NCBI GenBank assembly: GCA_015179125.1 | Contig: WHVA01000098.1 | Coordinates: 62,001 to 126,000 of the forward strand | DNA length: 64,000 nucleotides | Direction: 5' to 3' | DNA from: Gautieria morchelliformis | Taxonomy: Eukaryota; Basidiomycota; Agaricomycetes; Gomphales; Gomphaceae | In this document: one piece after another, positions 10,240 through 19,900 of the stretch | How the letters are laid out: each line of letters opens with the position of its first letter | Numbering within the stretch: the first letter of the stretch is position 1 | The notes under the pieces: generated by a model | Database searches by the model: none | The model's input: only the letters and a program-made list of their open reading frames with translations | What the model was told of the DNA's origin: nothing | Position numbers and translations under genes: made by a program

Positions 10240-10820
10240 TCTGCTTCACTCATGCAGCATAGGTATTCACTTGTGAGGCATTCACCCCCTATGCTAGGTT
10301 GTGGCCTCTGTCTCTGTGTGAGCACGGCCTGTGCAGCAAGTCCGTTCATGCTGTAACCAGTGCCTTCCTGAGCAATAGTTGGGAGGTGCGGTGGGGTGTT
10401 GAGGAGGTAAGGTATAAGAGTGGCTGCCAGGACACATTTCTTTGACAGGTCGACCGGCATGACAGGCTGGAGGGTGCATTGCTTAACACACGTTGGTCAC
10501 ATGTTCAGTTTAATTAGCCTGTGAATTATTATCTTCTCAGGTGCTTATATTATAGGTTGCTAATAATTTATTAGTGATTTGATAATTTTTAGCTAACAAA
10601 TACACTCTATTAATATGAATAGTTATAATGATATAGTGTATATTAAAAGTTGGTAGAAAAAATAAGAAGACAGGTAAAAATAAAAAGAGGTGTTCTTGTC
10701 GGTGGAGCTGCTGCTTGGGAGGGACAAAAGTAGATTATTTATATCCCAACAATAAAATTACCAGATACTTCTTTTCTCTAACCTGAGAATAAAACGGGTG
10801 AAGCTACATGTAATAAAAAG
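10240..10820. other. Upstream flank of Harbinger transposase, no gene seen
   Basis: Contains the likely 5' leader/promoter side of the transposase gene, then AT-rich DNA from about 10500. The word tatgaatagttataatga at 10614-10631 repeats the one at 310-327. I could not identify convincing terminal inverted repeats. Confidence 0.45.
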
Positions 10821-11350
10821 TTTCAACCATCCACCATAAGTAGTTTGCCTTCACGTGTATATTCCCTAGTTTATTCTCATATGTCTACCTTGTGCACTAC
10901 CTTGCCACATCGTGATCACCATCCTGGACCCCCTTATAGACTGCTACATTTTAGAAAGGACTGGGACTTCACTCATGAGTCTCCACCTCTTGTTTTCATT
11001 GCTTTGCTCTTCAGAGCTATACTGTGCTGTTGGTGATGGTTTCTGAAGGAGAGCCTTCACCAACGAAAGGAGCATTCAACCCCAAACGACGTTTCCACTG
11101 AGCCTCACACATTGCATTGGTGAGCTACATGAGATATTCACTTTGGCTGTAGATTAGTGTCATTTACTTAGATCACCCTACACCTTGTACATCTTTGCTG
11201 TTTGGCTCCCTTCGCCGAACCAGGTCCTTCACCGCACAAGGGATTTGGGCATTTGGCTATTTGCTGTATTTGTGTATCCATGATTCACTGACACATGAAG
11301 CTAAACACCTAAAACCAATATTACCAGCCAGTCCTCCTTGTGCCCATGGC
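10821..11350. repeat. Diverged S-like LTR remnant
   Basis: Parallels 36590-37020 over most of its length, with shared words such as 'gaaaggactgggacttcactcatgagtc' regions and 'gtagattag'. It is weakly like the S LTR interior. No coding frame. Confidence 0.55.
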
Positions 11351-11355
11351 AGAAT

Positions 11356-12386
11356 TGTCAAGGTTGGTTTTTAGGCATTAATATTGTGTATTAGTGAACA
11401 CAGTGAATGCCCGAATAACTTGTGCTAAGAGATGTGCTGTTTGGTGAATAAGGTGAACCAATAAATGTTCAGAACATCAGAGGGCTGCCCAAACGGAGCT
11501 CGCCCTATCTACAGTCATAGCGAAATAGCCCGTGGCACTTGACAATGTAATGTGCAAGGTGTCATGGAAAGGTTGTTTAAGTAGCAACAATCCTTTCGCC
11601 GGGGAAGGCGCTCCTTCGGAGCCCTCTGCCGACAGCGCAGATAATAATACGAAGACTAAGGTAACAAAGGTGAAGTACGAAAACTCACCAGTGGTGCTTA
11701 AGTCCTCCTCTGGTCGAAGATAGGAATCTACAGGAGAGGGCTCAAGACAATGATCACAGTGAGGTCAAGTTTTGCACAAGATAGACATATGATAATTGAA
11801 CTGGAGAATATACATGCGAATGGGAACTACTTATATCGAATGCTCGTATGATATTAGCGAATAGGAAAGAGGCCGTCAGGAGTCAGGGTTGGATAGGGGT
11901 GCACAGTCATGATACAAAATAGATGAAACACAGATACAATAGAATGAAAGAGGAGTGCGAACATGAAATGACAGGGAGGAAAGGGGATGAAGGTACTTTA
12001 TGTACGAAAAACGCCTTGGGACCTGCATATACACTACCCTGCATGGACTCTTCGTCTGCTGGGTTGATCCCACATGACCTACGGGTAGGACATCCCATGA
12101 ATTCATTCCGGCCATACGAACACCTAAAGGGGTTGGATCGGGAAGATGATGGGGCCAGTGATGAACCATCACGCCGGGTAGAGGGTGTCGATCGTGTTTG
12201 ATGGCGTACCTGCCGGCGAATGATGTGAGCAGTGAATGGTCATTCAGCGAACGAGGCGAAGAGTGAATGGAGCGAACATGGAGGAGGAGCGGTCGAAGGG
12301 TAGAGCGAACTCAGGCAAAGCTGCAGGGGGAGCGCTGAGGGGGAACATAGAGACAGCGAGGTAAGGGAAATAGACGGGTCATGACA
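11356..12386. mobile_element. S solo LTR
   Basis: A 1031-bp unit with TG...CA ends (TGTCAAGGTTGG ... GTCATGACA) and perfect 5-bp duplication AGAAT at 11351-11355 and 12387-12391. Sister copies lie at 39374-40886 (interrupted by T) and 58531-59796. No coding frame, so it is taken as a solo LTR. The owner element's internal region was not recognised. Confidence 0.87.
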
Positions 12387-12391
12387 AGAAT

Positions 12392-12664
12392 CAATAAAAC
12401 CTCAATACAAGTGAAAGTACCTTTTTTCATTTTTGTTTTACTCTTAGAGAAAATATCTCGTTGAAGTCCCAAAGGGGTGGTGCTCGGTGAGTTGTCTATC
12501 CTCAAAGTATCCTGGCACTAATTGCTTGTCACTCAAAAGGGAAATTCTTAGTCAACTGTTGGGATTTAATATTGGTAAGCATAGAACACAGACCTGCATT
12601 GGAAGCAATGGACAGACAGACATAGTAATATGCAATTTGTAGTTTTGGTCATGCATGCCCAAGA
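12392..12664. other. Gene-free spacer
   Basis: No coding frame or known repeat recognised. Confidence 0.4.
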
Positions 12665-12759
12665 GTATATCTATTGGACCAGTCGATAGTTTGTACCTCA
12701 GTGAATGGTCTATTCACTGAGTTTAATAGTGTGCATCAGTGAATAGTAGATATGCAAAC
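12665..12759. repeat. Left arm of inverted duplication
   Basis: Reverse-complement counterpart of about 48040-48138, including the palindromic words CAGTGAATGGTCTATTCACTG. It is host or older repeat DNA carried along in the duplicated block. Confidence 0.7.
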
Positions 12760-13245
12760 TGCCAGGGGACACCCTGTTTTCCAGCTCCGACACCACCCTG
12801 AGTTCCGCTTCCATTTCCGACTCTGCTTCTGGTTCCACTTCCATCTCCAACTCCGCTTTTGGAAATAGTTCCACTTCTGGGAAAGCTCCCACCAGTTCCG
12901 TTCGCTTTGCCAATTCCGCTCCATTCTCTGACTTCCACCTTCGGAACAGTGTTGGGAGTCAAGCAACTCGCGTAGTATGTGACGTCAAGGGTTGGTCAGG
13001 GGTCAGGGTCAGGGCAATGCAGGGTTGATGGCAAGTGCTGGGTGTTGTCCCTGGCTGCGGACTAGCACCGTATAATATGGGCTCGCTGGCATTGGGAGTC
13101 CTTAGACTTTTCTCTTCGGACTTCCCCTTGTCAGGTGAGAATCCCCTCTCTTGTGTATTCTGTTCATTTATATGTATACTTCGGATTTCCCCTTGTCAGT
13201 TGTGTGGTAGTGTGATCTCCACAGCTAACTAGGGTTGCCCTTACA
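12760..13245 (+). mobile_element. Gypsy A-type solo LTR
   Basis: 486 bp from TGCCAGGGGACACC to GCCCTTACA, flanked by CAAAC and CAACC (one mismatch). The counterpart at 47554-48039 is also 486 bp, with perfect GTTTG duplication. A leader unit GTGAGAATCC...CAG is at 13135-13199 (65 bp). Confidence 0.87.
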
Positions 13246-13252
13246 CAACCAC

Positions 13253-13669
13253 TGCAAGGGCAATCCTTGATAGTTGTGGAGATCACACTACCACATGAGC
13301 TGACAGAGGGGAAATCCAAAGTATATACATAAATAAGGAAATATACAATAAGAGGGAATCTCTCTCACCTGACAGAGGGGAAGTCCAAAGAGAAAAGCCC
13401 AAGGGTCTCCACCACCAGGAGGCCCACATTATACTACAATTGACCACAGTCAGGGCCATCACTCAGTACTCACCAGTGACCCTGCCTGAACCCTGGCATC
13501 TCCAACCCCTGACCGACCCTGTATGCCACATACTACATGAGCTTCTTCACTTCCATGTTCCAGGAATGGAAGGGTGAAAGTGGAGGAGTGAGTGCAACTG
13601 GCAGAAATGGAAACCGAGGGAGAGAAACTGGGGTGGTGTCAGAATTGGAAAATGGGGCATCCCCTGACA
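13253..13669 (-). repeat. C-type gypsy LTR
   Basis: Related to A but diverged: plus strand TGCAAGGGCAATCC...GCATCCCCTGACA, 417 bp. It is the 3' LTR of a minus-strand element whose chromodomain end follows at 13670. The leader unit is at 13300-13368 (69 bp, GTGAGAGAG...TCTGTCAG in sense). Confidence 0.83.
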
Positions 13670-13916
13670 TCACACACCCTCTAGCCTGTGGCATATGGGA
13701 CTCAAGGGATTGGAAGGCAACTGAATGGATCTGACATGGCACTCTGGGGTGCCTTCTGGAGAAGTTGCGGAGTTTGTCCAGGGCCAAGACATCTTCCTCT
13801 GGGACCCATGAATTCTCCTTGTACCCATATCCTTCCCATTCCATGAGGAACTGGAGGCGGCCCCACATGAACTGGCTATATTGGATCTGTTCCAACATGC
13901 AATGCTCTTCCCCATC
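13670..13916 (-). pseudogene. Gypsy C pol C-terminus (chromodomain)
   Basis: The minus strand codes for a chromodomain 'WGRLQFLMEWEGYGYKENSWV' region with aromatic and charged positions typical of chromovirus integrase tails, then a short tail to a stop at the LTR. It is cut at 13916/13917 by the D LTR, so the rest of pol is missing here. Confidence 0.8.
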
Positions 13917-14289
13917 TGTCAGGCGAACCCCCTTCCAAAGTTGTTTCTGAGCTCAGCCCCAGTCCAGGTCCGAGTATGTCCTGAGCCCCAGACCTGTCCC
14001 CATGTTCCTCTTGGTCCACTGAGATCCCTGACCCTCAGCCTTGGCTTCAATCCTGGAGTGGTGTTGGCATCATGTGCACGGTCCTATGCATTAGGTGATC
14101 ACCATGGAGGTCAGGCCTGGTGTCGCTTGCAAGGTGAGTGCTCCTGGAGAAGTGAAGAGGTGTGTGACGGTGCAGGTATATAGTCAGTGTGCTGGCAGTG
14201 AGAGTCCCTATGCTTCCTCTTTGGATCTCTCTCTGTCAGGTGAGCCTCGTGTCATATAGATAGTTGTTTATTCCTCTTTGGATCCCTCT
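13917..14289 (+). repeat. D-type LTR, 5' part
   Basis: Begins TGTCAGGCGAACCCCC inside the C chromodomain gene. It has 'tatatag' near 14169, then CTTCCTCTTTGGATC...CAG|GTGAGCC at 14239/14240. It is interrupted at 14290 by S (duplication CCTCT). The matching part of D with its far end is at 39322-39373 and 40887-41195. Confidence 0.75.
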
Positions 14290-14518
14290 TGTCAAGATTG
14301 GCTTTTAGGCATTAATATCGTGTATTAGTGAACACAGTGAGTGCCCGAATAGCTTGTGCAACGAAGTGTGCCGTTCGGCAAATAAGGTGAACCAATAAAT
14401 GTTCAGAAGGTCAGAGGGCTGCCCGAACGGAGCTCACCCTATCTACAGTCATAGCGAAGTAGCCCGTGATACTTGACGATGTAATGTGCAAGGTCTCACG
14501 GAAAGGTTGTCAAGCAGT
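14290..14518. repeat. S LTR fragment in D
   Basis: 5' 229 bp of S (TGTCAAGATTGG...), cut by the T fragment after GCAGT. Target base identity (CCTCT, reverse complement AGAGG) matches the S insertion at 39374-40886, showing common descent. Confidence 0.83.
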
Positions 14519-14585
14519 TGTTGGGTGCATTTATGCTCCTGCATCAAAATCAAGCCAAATACATTCCACCATTCGTATTTCTTTC
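14519..14585. repeat. T LTR fragment in S
   Basis: First ~67 bp of T (TGTTGGGTGCATTT). It sits at the same S position (after GCAGT) as the complete T in 40176-40657. It is truncated where gypsy B begins. Confidence 0.83.
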
Positions 14586-15086
14586 GAAGCAGGACGACAG
14601 AGAACACTGGATGTGTGCGACCAAAGGATGCAGGAAGATTTAGACCATAGGCATTTCATGAGACCACCTTATTAACCGTGTAGGGACCTAGCCACTTGTG
14701 GTCTAGCTTCTTCATTGGGTGAGTGGTTGTGATGTTTTGTGCATTGAGCCAGACCTTGTCACCAAGCTTATAAACTGGGGCTGCTTTATGGTGCACGTCA
14801 TAGAAGCGTGCCATGTCCTCTGCTGCCTTGGACAGGGCTGAACGAGCTTCTCTTGTGGCCGCTTCCATCCGCGTTGTGAACTCATCCAGGGCCTCGAGTC
14901 GAGTTTCCCGGACTGGTTCCAGTCCCAGCCTTGGATGTTGGCCACTGTCCAACATGAAGGGTGTAGTCTGGGTTGAGGCATGGATTCGGTTGTTATAGGC
15001 AAACTCGGCCAAGGATATCCATTCGAACCAATCATCCTGACGCTGGTTGATGAATAGTCAAAGGTATTGCTCAATCTCCTGATTAA
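14586..15086 (-). pseudogene. Gypsy B integrase C-terminal part
   Basis: Minus strand. It continues the B integrase after the A copy 2 insertion, with 'FAYNNRIHASTQTTPFMLDS' and the GPY/F-type module 'HKWLGPYTVNKVVS'. It ends at a stop near 14656, beyond which homology runs on to 14586 in another frame. The third integrase acidic residue lies on the far side of the insertion (see 21286-21944). Confidence 0.87.
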
Positions 15087-15377
15087 CTGTCAGGGGACAC
15101 CCTGTTTTCCATTTCCAGTTCCGACTCCATTTCCGAAGACGTTTCCGATTCCGATTCCATCTCCGCCTCCGCTCTCGGAAATGATTCCGCTTCTGGCAGA
15201 ACTTCCACCAGTTCTGTTCGCCTTCCCAGTTCCACTCCAATTTCCGAGTTCCACCCTCGGAACAGTGTCGGAAATCAAGCGACTCGCGTAATAGGTGACA
15301 TCAAGGGTCGATCAAGGGTCAGGGAGGTGCAGGGTTGATGGCGGGTGCCAAGTGTTGTCCCTGGCTGCGCAGCGTAG

Positions 15378-15384
15378 TATAATA
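15378..15384 (+). promoter_or_regulatory. TATA box of gypsy A LTR
   Basis: TATAATA 33 nt upstream of AGACTTTTCT (15411-15420), which is the complement of the PBS. The spacing predicts that the transcript begins at the self-primer. Confidence 0.7.
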
Positions 15385-15410
15385 CGGGCTCGCTGACATT
15401 GGGGGTCCTT

Positions 15411-15420
15411 AGACTTTTCT
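15411..15420 (+). promoter_or_regulatory. Predicted transcript start / self-primer, gypsy A
   Basis: AGACTTTTCT, 33 nt after the TATA start, is exactly complementary to AGAAAAGTCT at 15553-15562. In Tf1-like elements the first ~11 nt of the RNA fold back and prime minus-strand synthesis. Here the match is 10/10. Confidence 0.65.
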
Positions 15421-15441
15421 CTTTGGATTTCCCCTTGTCAG

Positions 15442-15504
15442 GTGAGAATCCCCTCTCTTGTATGCTCTGTTCATTTATACATACTTTGGATTTCCCCTTG
15501 TCAG
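15442..15504 (+). promoter_or_regulatory. 63-nt GT...AG leader unit, gypsy A copy 2
   Basis: Starts GTGAGAATCC and ends CCCCTTGTCAG. Both the base before it and its end lie in copies of TTTGGATTTCCCCTTGTCAG. It lies 31 nt after the predicted transcript start and before the PBS, so it is in the RNA leader. It is a candidate intron or slippage unit. Confidence 0.6.
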
Positions 15505-15552
15505 TTGTGTGGTAGTGTGATCTCCACAACTAGCCAGGGTTGCCCTTACAGC

Positions 15553-15562
15553 AGAAAAGTCT
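15553..15562 (+). promoter_or_regulatory. Self-priming PBS, gypsy A copy 2
   Basis: AGAAAAGTCT, two bases (GC) after the LTR end CA. No tRNA-type TGG follows the LTR. The two-base gap fits integrase end-trimming. Confidence 0.7.
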
Positions 15563-15737
15563 CTCCCATAGAGGACCGGCGGTCGTACTGCGTGTCGCAG
15601 CCGCCATAGGTGCGTTCGGAATCGGAGATAGCGACTCGGAGATCGCAACCTCTTCCGCACACACAGCGTACGACAGCCCTTCTTCTTACGTCGAGCTCCC
15701 AACCCCGGAAATCCCATCCCACATTTCTCCTTCCGAC

Positions 15738-16913
15738 ATGGATCCGGACGATCGTCTTCGGAATATGGAGGAGGAATTGACGCGGAACCGGATGAAGACC
15801 GACGCGATTGAAACAGCCTTACAAGCGATTTTGGCTAAGTTAGATATTCCACAAGGTGGTGGAAATGAAATGTTGGACGATCCGGATTTCGGAAAAGCGG
15901 AACTAGCGGAGGAGAGAAAGTCCGCGAAGTTAGCAAAGGTCAAACCCGCAACTCCGGCGGACTTTGACGGAGATCGGGAGAAGGGACGCGCATTCTTCAA
16001 CACATGCAGCATCTACTTCGCAATTGTCGGAGACCTCTTTCCGAACGACCAGGCTCGGATTCACTGGGCATTGTCCTTTTTCAAGTCGGACCGCGCATCC
16101 CGTTTTGCAAACAAGGTGATCCGACATGAAGCAAAGGGCAAGGGGAACTACTTCCGAGACTGGGACGCCTTCGAGAAAACATTTTCCGACCAGTTCTGCC
16201 CAAAAAATGAGCAGCTCACAGCCCTTACGAAGCTCGAGGGGACCAGCTGGTACCAGGCCAAGGATCCGGTCGATGACTATATCGATCGCTTCCAGGAGCT
16301 CATCGACCTTGCGGAGTATGATGACGACAAGATGATCGTCATCAAATTCCGACGAGGACTCGATCCGACACTCCAGAACCAAGTTGCGCTGCTTGGGGAT
16401 GGAGCTCCGGACTTTGATGACCCGGAAGGGTGGTACCAAGCTGCACAGAGGGTGTCCCGGAACAGGGAAGCAAATGAGGCCTTCGTGGAGACGAGCCGGA
16501 ATATGACGCGCAGTTCCACTCGTCCTACTCCACCTGTGCCAAAATCCGGAAGCGCATTCATTCCCATGCGGAAAGTATTTCCGACGCTTTCTCCGCCCGC
16601 TCCTATTAGGAACCATAGCCCTCCTCCCTCGAAGAGTGGCCCTGCCCCGATGGATGTTGACCGCATGCGCGGAGAAGGCCGCGGAACTATCACCTGCTTC
16701 CGATGTCAACAACCAGGCCACTATGCCCGCGAGTGCCCCCAAGCATTTGACATCCGACTTATGACCACAGAGGAGAAACTCGAGCTCCTTCCAGAGTTCC
16801 TCGCACTTGCGGACATAAGCAGAGTGCCTACTGCGGAAGGAGTTTCCGAAAATGCGGAACATGGCGCATCGGAAGCGGAAGATGCGTCGGATTTTGTGAC
16901 GCGCAGCGGGTGA
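15738..16913 (+). CDS. gag: Gypsy A copy 2 Gag
   Basis: 391 residues from ATG 15738 (MDPDDRLRNMEEELT), the same length as copy 3 Gag. It has an N-terminal charged helix, then a retrotransposon capsid domain at about residues 75-215 ('FNTCSIYFAIVGDLFPND', 'YIDRFQELIDLAEYDDD'). A Pro-rich linker follows, then a CCHC zinc knuckle 'CFRCQQPGHYARECP' near residue 322 that packages RNA. The frame is open upstream through the PBS into the LTR without an ATG, so ATG 15738 is the safest start. The TGA stop at 16911-16913 overlaps the pol frame (-1). No canonical X XXY YYZ heptamer is seen at the overlap, so how Pol is made is unclear. Confidence 0.92.
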   Translation: MDPDDRLRNMEEELTRNRMKTDAIETALQAILAKLDIPQGGGNEMLDDPDFGKAELAEERKSAKLAKVKPATPADFDGDREKGRAFFNTCSIYFAIVGDLFPNDQARIHWALSFFKSDRASRFANKVIRHEAKGKGNYFRDWDAFEKTFSDQFCPKNEQLTALTKLEGTSWYQAKDPVDDYIDRFQELIDLAEYDDDKMIVIKFRRGLDPTLQNQVALLGDGAPDFDDPEGWYQAAQRVSRNREANEAFVETSRNMTRSSTRPTPPVPKSGSAFIPMRKVFPTLSPPAPIRNHSPPPSKSGPAPMDVDRMRGEGRGTITCFRCQQPGHYARECPQAFDIRLMTTEEKLELLPEFLALADISRVPTAEGVSENAEHGASEAEDASDFVTRSG

Positions 16914-19900
16914 GATGTGTGCCCCTGCTGCCTGTACATAACCGGTTTGCCTGTCTTGAAGTAGAGAATGAAAAGCCCCGACTCCCCTCACTTCATACAG
17001 ACCCACCGGATAAAGTCACACAAAAGCCAAATCCGACACCCCGTCTATCCCGCATCCGCCCTTGGGAGAGACGCCTTCCGAAGCGCTATGTCGTTGCTGC
17101 CACCCCTGGCCCCAAGTCACTAGTCATTAAGGTAGAGATCCAGACGACAGATACGGCGGAAGTCAAATCCGGACCCGCCCTTGTCGATTGCGGGGCCACT
17201 GGTCAGTTTATGGACCGGGACTATGTGGAACGGAACCGACTGACCACGCGGAAGTTGCAACGTGCAATCCCGGTGTTCAATGTGGATGGAAGCCCCAATG
17301 AGGCAGGGTCCATCACGGAGATAGTGGACACAATTCTCCGCTACGATGGACACTCGGAACGCACTTCCTTCGCTGTCACCAGCCTGGGGAAGCAAGACAT
17401 CATCCTTGGGTTTACCTGGCTTCAAGAGCACAACCCGGAGATCAATTGGCAGACTCGGAAGGTACTGATGAGTCGATGTCCAGCCAAGTGTCACATGTGC
17501 CGGTCGGAAGCGCGGAAGGAGCACCAGGAGCAGCGGAAGACCGAACGGCTCATACAGACATGTCGTTCCGGCCCCCATCCACTGCTTGCAGAAGAAGACT
17601 CAGAAGCGGAATTTGACCCGGATCCCCCTTCCAAGTCCGATTCCGACGTCATCCGACTCGGCCTGGAAGACGCTCTGACGGAAGGGGAGCGCTTGCTGTA
17701 CGTAAACCTTCCGCTGGAGGCGGAACACATCCGCGCCACCGGAAATATTTCGCAACGCCTTGCTGAAGCCTCTAAGAGGTATGATAGAGTGGAGGCGGAA
17801 ATTCCGGAGTACCTGCGGGAGTTTGAGGACGTCTTCTCCAAGGAGTCGTTTGATGCCCTGCCTCCGCGGAAACTGTGGGACCATGCCATCGAGTTGGAGC
17901 CTGGGTCGAAGCCCACCAACTGCAAGGTCTACCCGCTGTCACCCAAGGAGCAGGTAGAGCTCGATGCATTCCTTGCGGAACATCTCCGTACAGGGAGGAT
18001 CCGCCCCTCCAAGTCACCCATGGCATCTCCGGTGTTCTTCATCAAGAAGAAGGACGGCTCGCTCAGACTTGTGCAGGATTACCGGGCCTTGAATGCGATC
18101 ACGATCAAGAACCGGTACCCCATTCCGCTCATTTCCGAATTGATCACACAACTCCGCGGGGCGAAGTACTTCACCAAGCTGGATGTCCGCTGGGGCTTCA
18201 ATAATGTCCGGATCCGGGAGGGAGATGAGTGGAAGGCCGCATTCCGCACCAACCGAGGACTCTTTGAGCCACAGGTCATGCATGTTCTTTGGCCTCACCA
18301 ACAGTCCTGCCACGTTCCAGAGAATGATGAATGACATTTTCTGTGACATGATAGCAGAAGGGGTTGTCTGCGTCTACCTCGATGACATCCTCATCTTCAC
18401 AAAAACAATGTCCGAACATCGGGAAGTCGTGCGGAGAGTGCTGGAACAACTCCGGGAGTACAACCTGTGTCTCAAGCCGGAAAAGTGCGAATTTGAGCGG
18501 ACGCGGATAGAGTACCTTGGGGTGATCGTGTCGGAAGGAAAGGTGGAAATGGACCCCGTCAAAGTTTCCGGTGTGTCGGATTGGCCGGTGCCGCGGAACA
18601 AGAAGGAAGTCCAGTCCTTCATTGGGTTTGTCAATTTCTACCGGCGGTTCATCAAGGACTTCTCCTGCCACGCCCGTGCCCTCTTCGACCTCACCAAGAA
18701 GGAGGTTGGATGGCGGTGGGGAGAGCCGGAACGGGCCTCCTTTGACAAACTCAAAGAGCTGATCACTTCCGCCCCGGTCTTGATCTTTCCCGACGACTCT
18801 CGCCCTTACCGAGTGGAGGCGGATTCTTCCGACGCAGCTACCGGAGCGGTCTTGTCGCAACAGTCATCGGAAGAAGGTGGGGGGTGGCATCCGATTGCCT
18901 TCTTCTCTAAGAGTCTCAGTCCGGTCGAGCGGAACTACGAGATCCATGACAAGGAGATGCTGGCAATCATCCGAGCGCTGGAGGAGTGGCGACACTTCCT
19001 TGAGGGTGCTCTATGCCCATTTGAGATCTGGACAGACCACAAGAACCTTGAGTATTTCCGCACGTCTAAGAAGTTGACCCGACGACAAGCACGGTGGTCC
19101 CTACACCTGTCCCGGTTTGACTTCATGCTCCACCACCGCCCCGGCCGCACCATGGGCAAGCCCGATGCCCTATCCCACCGTGCGGATCATGGAAGCGGAA
19201 GCGGAGACAATGCGGATATGACACTGCTCCGCCCAAGTCTCTTTGCAATCCGCGCCCTAGAAGGAGTGACTGCAGTTGGAGCGGAAGCGGAAATGCTCCG
19301 GGACATCCGGAGACAGTATCGGAATGGAGAGAAGGAGGAGTCGGTGGTGAAGGCAGTGGAGGAACTTCGGAAAGGGCACTCACGGTCTGTACGGGCAGCG
19401 GAATGGTCGGAACGGGATGGGCTGCTCCACTTCAGAGGCAAGGTCTACGTTCCAGATGGGGCGGACCTCCGCCGCCGCATCGTGTCCAGCACCATGACAC
19501 ACGGGTCGCTGGGCATGCTGGCAGGTGGAAGACGCTGGAGTTAGTGGCTCACAATTACTGGTGGCCTCAGATCTCCCGCTACATTGGACAGTACGTGAAG
19601 ACATGTGACCTTTGTCTCCGAACCAAAGCGCAACGACATCCACCCGTCGGAGAACTTGTTCCGCTCCCGATTCCCGAATCCCGCTGGGACACCATCAGCG
19701 TCGACTTCATTGTTGAACTCCCAGAGTCTCATGGCTACGACGCGATCATGAACGTCGTGGATTCGGTAAGCAAGGTGTCCCACTTCATTCCGACGCACAT
19801 GACGATCACAGCCCTGGGAGCGGCCCGCCTGTTCCTTGCCCATGTCTGGAAGTTGCATGGGCTCCCGAAGCAAGTGGTTTCCGACCGAGGTCCGCAGTTT

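Larger units (their letters stand above)
15087..15550 (+). repeat. 5' LTR of gypsy A copy 2
   Basis: 464 bp, TGTCAGGGGACACC...TTGCCCTTACA. U3 is packed with TTCCG words. TATA (TATAATA) is at 15378-15384, the predicted transcript start at 15411, and the leader unit at 15442-15504. Confidence 0.96.

Noticed and set aside
15930-17006. 358-residue minus frame antisense to copy 2 gag, with a near twin at 45571-46647 in copy 3
   Set aside because: Mirror of gag. The CGG/GGA-rich codon use leaves the opposite strand free of stops. No domain, and it decays with gag in copies 1 and 4.
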